Shown one piece after another: positions 57,221 to 64,000 of a stretch of 64,000 bases of DNA. The notes under the pieces are model-generated. The model was not told where the DNA came from, ran no database searches, and saw only the letters and a program-made list of their open reading frames with translations. This DNA is from Nautilus pompilius (lineage: Eukaryota; Mollusca; Cephalopoda; Nautilida; Nautilidae). The position numbers were made by a program, and so were the translations under genes. Location: positions 124,001 to 188,000 of the forward strand of contig JACATO010000066.1 in the NCBI GenBank assembly GCA_018389105.1, in the 5' to 3' direction. Numbering within the stretch: position 1 is the stretch's first letter; each line of letters begins with the position of its first letter.

Positions 57221-60200
57221 TGTTACCAGGAAGACGTCGGCACCATGACGACGGAAATAACAAAAAAAAAAAAAAAAAGGGGGATAGATATTCGCCGGAG
57301 ACTTCGGTATAGCGAAGGGAAAGTGTACACGGAAGAAAAAAACACACGAGGACACGATACAATTCACACGATTAACTGAAGGTAAAGATGCATTATTTTA
57401 CTATACTCTTTTCTTTTAAAAGAGGTAAAATGTTGTTGTTTATTAGACAGTTAAAATAAAAAAATATATATATAATATATATTTTTAAAATCATTTATTG
57501 AGTTAAATTTGCCGATATCTTCTATGTGTTCATCAGCCGAGGAGACAGGTGAACTAATGGATATTTTCTGCTGAGAAACGTAGAAGAAAAAAGATTGTTC
57601 TGGGTAAAAGAGGAGGAAAAAAAACAAAACAACAACGATAGTAAACAACAGGGGCATGTAACGAAAAGAGAGAGAACAACAAAAAAAACACATTATTGGG
57701 AACCGACCTCCCTTGAAACGTAGAAGCCGCGTGATCGATCAGGTTAATTTACGCAAGCATCTTAAGGCGTTCTCCAAAATTAGGAGCCATGAAATCTGCT
57801 GAACAGATTTTCTTTTTAGATCCCCCTTTTATTTACTGTGGATTAAAATTCTATTTAAAAAAAAAACAAACAACAAGAATTACAATTTCGCAAAAGATTG
57901 GAAATAGACGAGCGATCGTTTATGACAGTTAAAACGGTATTCTTCTAGTATTTATGAGATACGTCTGTCGTCGCCATTATTATCGATGCGCGTATCGATC
58001 AAAAGTTTGGAAGCAAAAGCGCACACTTAAAAGACCAGAATTTACAGACTTTTACTTCCTGGCGGTGGTTTTATTACCATGAATTACGACTTGAACTACC
58101 GAAAGAAAAACAAACAAAAAACAAGTTTATTTCAACTTAAAAGCTTTGATTTACCTTTGGCCTTTGTAACCCCTTGGCAGCTGTTAATTAATTTATCAAA
58201 ACTATCAGGGCTACTATAGTGTGTTTCCGGAGAATAGTGTAATGGCGTTCCTTCAGTTCTGTAAATATCTCTTAGACCGTTCAGGCCAAAAGAGGCTAAA
58301 ATCACGGCACCGGCTGAGCTCCCTACTCTTGTGCTTTACTGTAGAAATAATACGTGGCTTCTATCGCTAAGCGAACACGTTTTCCTCTGAATAAAACACC
58401 GCAATTAGGTTCGTTTGACAACAGCAGCATTTCGCTATTGTCTAAGTTCACACCTAGCTTTGCCTACTTGGTCCTTCTAGTTCTGCTTGCAGCTTCTAGC
58501 AGCGACTTCCATTCACGACTACAGGTCCTTTTTTATCCGGCAGATCTAAGGCGCCCCTCTTTACCGCCAGTGTAGCCTTCTCCGTCGTCATACGCCTTAC
58601 CTTCCTGGCACGATTTCTTTTCGCCTCTTCTTCTTCTTCTTCTGCCAGCTCTGGGTGGCTGAAGAGCACCGGCGGAGATCTCTGCAGGAGTCCCTACTGA
58701 GATGCTGCAGCCTCGAGTCGATCTGGGCACGATGTTACGACTACTTGCCATTGGGGTCTCGCGGGAGGGAACCGCTGCTCCTGGTCGTAGATCTACAACA
58801 CGCCCTGCTGCACGCATCAGAGAGTTCTGAGTACCGAGGCGTCATCCCGTAACAAGAACAAACAAAGAATGGAACAGGAAACACGCCATTGTCTGTGTCT
58901 GTGAATTTCGCGGCTCTAAGATGATTGTGTACCCCAACTCCCTTGCTAGCTTAGTATAATGCTAATCATGTCTCCTCGTTATTAATCTTTGATATTTGTC
59001 ACAGTCAGTTGGAGGTAAGTCGGGACCTTTACCTAAAGACTTTAATATTGGGTTCATCAAATGACGCCTCTTCATCCTTATAGGTGCTGTGTCTTTAATG
59101 TACGGGGTACGTTTACCTTTATTTTACCTTTGCAATCGTTTATATCTGTAATTTCATTCCCACCAGAAAATGACCATAAAAAATTAAATAAAAAATCTGA
59201 AAGCACTTTCTCTTCCAAACTTTATAAATGTATCATTGTTTTGTCTGATTTGATCGGATAATGTCAAAGGTCAGTTCATTTTTATGATCTTAGTTGGGCA
59301 GCGGTCCTCTGACAAACAGCTTCTGCCGAAATGGAATTCAGCTTCACCAAACTACCAACCTGACCACAATTAGGGATTCCCTTTCAAAATTCAAACCCCA
59401 CTATTTTGCAATACCGAGAAAGTCTCTTGGCACCGTGCAGCAGTCATGAGGTTATGTGTCTACCGACAGTTTCTAGTATAGAAATTAACTAGCAGACAGG
59501 GTTAAAATCTTTCATTTCTCTTAATTTGCGTTCATCAGATATTTGCGTTCATTTATCGATTTACTATGGGGGAAGCAAAGCAACCTAATACCTGTTGGAT
59601 AAGCCCTGAGGCTATATCTGTCCAACGCATTAAATAATACATATCTTAGCTAAACTAGCTTTAACTTTAAAGGAAAAAGAAAGAATCATTTTCATGCTAG
59701 AAACAGATATAATTTTCTTTTGTTTTGCCATTTTATTATTCTTAACACGAAACTAATTTTTTTATTGTTATTTAAATATTTAACAAGTAGTTTAGCGAAG
59801 GTGACCATCTGTATTCCAACAACGTTCGGAGAATGACATAAGGGAGGCATTATTCAACAGAGGTCACAATGCTATTCTACACCGGTGCTAACCTAAAAGG
59901 AAAAGGAAAAAAAAATGGGTTATTAAGATTCTGTGCAGGATCGATAGCTCTAAACCTAGAGCTAATAAGAGAAATCTTCAGACACCGAGACAAGGATAAA
60001 GACAGCCGAGCATGTTTTGAAAAAGAGAGAGAGAGAGAGATGACGTCACGATTTAGTGATATCTCCAGATCGCCACGCATCGTTGAAAACTCGATGGATT
60101 CAGCCTCGGCAGAGCAGAAGAGAACAAGAAATGGAATCGATAAGCTTGATACAGATGTTAACTGAAATGCTCTGTTTCTTTCAATTCATTTTTTTTTTTT

Positions 60201-61339
60201 TTTTTGGATTTGACAGAAGCTGCCATCGACAACGCTGTTGCACCATTCATCTATGTACTTCCCCAAGTGTTCCTTTTAATATATATAATTAGTAGCATAT
60301 CACATAAAATAAATACCTAAATAGCATGTTTCGTGGGTCGCCATTTTGCGATATGCATGTGCTTCTCTGACGTCGGGATAGGAACAGTAGTGGCGTTATA
60401 ACGCAAACAATCGCCAAACTGCCTACCTTCTTGCAAAAGTATGACGCGCACAGTTATTTGTGATCTTCAAGACACGAGAATTATGGCGTCTCTTATACGT
60501 ATTTGTAAAGTATCGTAAATTTGAAGTTATGGAAATCTCCTTGAGATGGATGAAACAGGTGTTTCTATTTCTCTCCACTAGGTGGCTAAAATTATATAAG
60601 TACGCGTGCACAAAGAATAAACCGGTTCGCCATGTGTTCGACACATCGCCTTTTCCTCTCTGTTATTCTGCAGCACACACGGAATACAAACACGGCGGAA
60701 GCTTACTTAAGACTGTTTTCAGGTATGAAGTTATGTCAGTTTATTTAAAAAATGTTTTCCCTTAAGCAGATGCAATGCGGTAACCGATATTTTCACGGTC
60801 AGTCACACAGAGTGATGAGTGCAGATGTCTGTAGCCCACCATATCGGAGAAACTCGGAAAGACGATTTATACGAACGTAATATTGATTATAAAACGGTGC
60901 AAGGGATCTCTGTAGCTCGAAATCAATTCATTTCGAAGATAATTCTTGGTAACTAGTAAAAAATAAACAATGAAATCTCATAAACAGCTGCAACGCAGTT
61001 TACTTTGATGAACCTGATGATGATGATGATGATGATGGAGAAAAGTTGCTTTTTATTGGCATGTCATCATTTCCACAGCCCTTCTTGTTAAGAAAAATAT
61101 TACAACAAGTGAACAGATGTGAAAACAAGTAAACAACAACGAAAGGGAGAAGCGTCTTTGTGTGGGAGGGAATCGCTCAGTAGAGTTGTCAGGTTCTCAC
61201 TAAGATGAAATTCTTCCGCACATGATGCTGTTTTATCAACGGATAATACGCACAACAACAAGATACTTCTGGACTTCACACATCAAATGATGTTTTCCAG
61301 ACTAAAAAAATTTTACGTCATTTCGGTGAAGCCATATGA
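57221..61339. other. No recognised gene
   Basis: CpG-containing sequence with a (TTC)n run at about 58.62 kb, a GA repeat and consensus CRE at about 60.02-60.05 kb, and a (GAT)n run at about 61.01 kb. Frames at 58.35-58.85 kb and 60.46-60.77 kb have no recognised domain. Confidence 0.4.
60041..60048. promoter_or_regulatory. Consensus CRE TGACGTCA
   Basis: Follows a GA repeat directly. No adjacent exon was assigned. Confidence 0.35.
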
Positions 61340-61605
61340 CAAACTAGGTGAGAAAAAAAGCGTAACTTTGAGCCACTGCACGTTATGCAGCGCAGGGCTT
61401 CCAGGAATGAAAGTCTCTGCTAAATCTCTTAATCTTTTAGACGTGGGAGGAAAGTTCCGCGGTCGGCTGCTGAAGAAGAGCGAGAAGAAACCATACCACT
61501 TTAGGTGAGCCGAATCAATCTGGTCCCAATCGGGATTCGAACTCGTTCCCTCAACCTAGCGGTCCAGTAAGCTAACCACAGAAACACCACGATGCCTTGA
61601 ATAGA
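61340..61605 (-). mobile_element. SINE family A, best-preserved copy
   Basis: On the minus strand, from the right end: an A-box-like TGGTTAGCTTACTGG, then the B box GAGTTCGAATCCC, both Pol III promoter boxes of a tRNA. They are followed by a body (CTTCTCGCTCTTCTTCAGCA and CTTTCATTCCTGG) shared with the intronic copies. A tRNA-derived SINE; the source tRNA was not determined. Confidence 0.75.
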
Positions 61606-63939
61606 TTACTACAACAAAACAACAAAAAAAAAAACCAAACGGAAAAAGCGTAAATGATTAGCGTTAAAACTGATAGTTCAGCTTTAAGACATTTTAATAT
61701 ATATTTTCTAAAGTCTGTACTTTGATTCTGTAGGATAAATTCAAGTTGTATCATGTTTGTAAGTCATTAATGCACAGCTGCGATTAACAAGCATTTTTTT
61801 CGTTTAATTTATGCATTCCGTCGTTACTGTTATTAGGTTACCATTGGTGACAGGTTTGCTAAAGCATGTATGTACGTACGTACGTATATATATATACTTT
61901 TCAAGGGAGATAAACTAGCCGTTGGTATCAGTAGAGATCTCAGTGTTTTGTTTGCCAAGGGAGGTAAACAGACACTGCGTATTGCTATGAAAGCCGTTTT
62001 ATCACTGTAACCAAGGTGATGGGCGCAATATCCTGTTGGTTTACGACCCAGGTGATAAAAGAAACTCATTTTTAACTGAAATATAACGAACATATGGTAA
62101 CCGCGAAGCAGATGGATGCGTTTTCCCAATGTAGAAGTATTTTGATTTTTTTCTTTCTTTTTTTTTAAAGAAGAAGGGATAAAAAAAAAAAATTACTGAA
62201 TGGCTGTTATTTTAAAAGAACTCAATCAGCCGACGACCCTCGAGATGTTTGGATAACTCTTGGAGGCGCGTTAACCGTAAAATCCTAAGTGGACTGCCGA
62301 GTGTGCCAGGGTCAGGGCGCGTGCGACGATGGAGCTTGGAGAGTAGTCATTCGACAAGAAAACCGAAAGCGCTGACCAGTTTATTGGTGGGAGGGTTAGG
62401 GTTAACACACACCCCCCCATATATTTTTCTTAAAAGTTCCTGACACGAATCTGCACGAAGTAGAAGGTTAGTTGCCTTATAATTTTTACGGTGGTTTGGT
62501 CGTGTATGAGAGTGGACGAGAAAAGCTGAAAGAGGGGGGATAACGAAGATCGAAAAACAAAAACAAAAAAATTAACACAAAATCGATCTCTGGGTTTATG
62601 ATTTAAAAAAAAAAAAAAAAACCCGAGATCAATGAAAAATTCCCAAACCCTTTAGATTTCATTCTACTTTAGCTCCTTGCTGTTTAAAGTCAACAAAGGT
62701 TCAGTGTAGGGTGGATTACTGTAGAAGCCCATAACTGACAGAAGTTAATCAATTCAGTAAATATAAGCCACTTCCAATTCCGTATCCGGGACTTTTATAA
62801 AATATACAGACGCCTCACGATACTAACGCAGGAACGGAATTGATAACCTTTACAAATAAAATTTTATATACATGAAATTATCAGAGAGTTCAGCATAGAC
62901 ACTTCCGAATTACTTAGAATAGACGACATGACTAGTATTACTTTTATCTACCAAATGTTTCTGAACAGACATGATAGAGAATTTGAAGATAATTAAGAGT
63001 TTGCAGCATACAGACAGAGACAACTTTCTTGTTGGGGGGGTGTAGGTTGTTTGTTTTGTTTTTTTTAAGTTTTCAACGTTTATTGACTTCAAACGTTACA
63101 ATTATAACCTGGTAAAGAATTTATCGCGGCTGGATGTTAGGAAAGGATAAGGAGAGAGAATCTCGGTCGGCGGAAACACCTATCTCCCCTCCTTATGTAC
63201 AGCGTGGTAGCTTCCCAAGCCTCCATGTAAAAATTAATATAGTTTTAAAGACATTCACTCATTTTTGACGCATTAGTTTATCCGGCAAATATAAATCTGC
63301 ACTGAGAGAGAGAGAGAGAAAAAAAAAGGGGGGAAGGGTTTAGATGCTGCGTGGTGACGTAATACAACTACAGCTATCACAATACGGCTAACGAGTGGAC
63401 TAACGGGCAAAGTCGAACAGACGCCATTGATGGCGGCATCAAGGTCGTTCTATACCTTTCTAATGTAGCGCATTATGCCGTAATCGAGCCTTATAATAGC
63501 CGTTACTTATCTTTACTTATTCTAGTTCCTCGTTCGGGGTAACAATCCTACGGTCATTCACCAATTCTCAGCAAAAACGAAACTGTCCGATTTTTCAAGA
63601 CTGCGAGCTTTGACATTCGATTACTACGCCATCATTTCCACTTTTTCTTCATACTTAGTTTAATTTTTCTCTGTCTCCTCCCCCCCCCCCGAATGCGGAT
63701 TCTTTTCTAAGCCGGTACAGATTAAAAAGCAGGCTGGCTGACGAATAAGTAAAGCCAGGCAACGAACCAACACGCTCTGCGCGACTTTCGTTCCTTTCAT
63801 TCAAGACGCAGGGAGTGTTTCCGCCATTGTAAACAAAGAAGAAGCTATTTCAGTCCCGGCATCCACTAGGCGCGAGATCGCACCTTGCCATCCATTCGGT
63901 GGTATCCCCGTTCTTTCGGGGTCCGCTTGTCAGAAGTGA
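61606..63939. other. No recognised gene
   Basis: Contains an (ACGT)n(AT)n run at about 61.87-61.90 kb, A/T runs, a GA repeat at about 63.30 kb and, in the last 600 bases, CpG-rich promoter-like sequence with TGACGTAA (63353) and GCCATT (YY1-like) motifs. Confidence 0.4.
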
Positions 63940-64000
63940 ATGGAGGGAGGCGAAAACGTGATGAGACGCGTTCGGGAAAGGAAAAGGGGATTGAGCTCTT
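63940..64000 (+). CDS. Possible start of a gene running off the right edge
   Basis: ATG at 63940 opens a frame (MEGGENVMRRVRERKRGLSS) that stays open to the window end. Upstream sequence is CpG-rich with CCGCCATTGTAAACAA-type motifs and a CCCCG/CGGGG hairpin at 63906-63921. Too short to identify. Confidence 0.25.
   Translation, partial: MEGGENVMRRVRERKRGLSS

Noticed and set aside
58533-58852. Minus-strand frame with a GTAAGG donor at 58600
   Set aside because: Low-complexity Arg run from a (TTC)n repeat and no homology; insufficient for an exon call.
61519-61545. B-box-like GGTTCGAATCC as a free tRNA gene
   Set aside because: No cloverleaf could be completed, and the downstream body matches other SINE copies.
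1-64000. CRISPR arrays, operons, bacterial promoters, rRNA genes
   Set aside because: None present; the sequence is animal nuclear DNA with introns and eukaryotic transposons.

Overview
The window is animal nuclear DNA: AT-rich, intron-rich and full of decayed transposons. No bacterial, organellar or viral gene was recognised. An invertebrate is likely, perhaps a mollusc or another lophotrochozoan. The grounds are one single-copy-looking monoamine oxidase gene of vertebrate-type architecture, tRNA-derived SINEs, Tc1/mariner and hAT remnants, and a sharp CpG contrast between a CpG-poor gene body and CpG-rich flanks. The species cannot be named from sequence alone. All coordinates were read by hand from splice motifs and conserved protein words.

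Left end (1-7.3 kb). A decayed hAT transposase fragment (minus), a tRNA-SINE and microsatellites lead to a CpG-rich promoter near 2.7-3.25 kb. That promoter has a near-perfect ZNF143/STAF site. It faces a small minus-strand candidate first exon on one side, and on the other a plus-strand, 2.5-kb ZBED5/FAM200-like hAT pseudogene with a spliced 5' leader.

Centre (7.3-43.1 kb). The one well-supported gene is a flavin monoamine oxidase (MAO) on the minus strand. It has 15 coding positions and a 517-residue product. From exon 5 onward its residue numbering coincides with human MAO-B (Lys296, Phe326, FAD-linking Cys397, Tyr398, Tyr435). Exon 6 is present twice (6a at 24.0 kb, 6b at 22.1 kb). Both copies are 142 nt with the same splice phases, so using both or neither breaks the frame. 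The two copies differ at residue 199, the position that helps separate MAO-A (Phe208) from MAO-B (Ile199): 6a has Tyr, 6b has Leu. The gene therefore looks able to switch its substrate-gate residue by mutually exclusive splicing, and this is the main discovery candidate. The introns hold Tc1 remnants, SINEs, a 56-bp tandem triplication, CA-repeats in the transcript sense, and copies of a roughly 70-bp inverted-repeat element.

Right end (43.1-64 kb). CpG frequency rises abruptly upstream of the MAO promoter (E-box, CCAAT, CRE-like). No complete gene was recognised here. There are candidate first exons (minus 46.1/45.8 kb, plus 48.3 kb, minus 57.2 kb, plus 63.94 kb), four exact TGACGTCA sites, a possible TATA promoter at 53.25 kb, hAT and Tc1 remnants, a degenerate tandem repeat and another SINE. 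The last 60 bases may start a gene that continues off the window.
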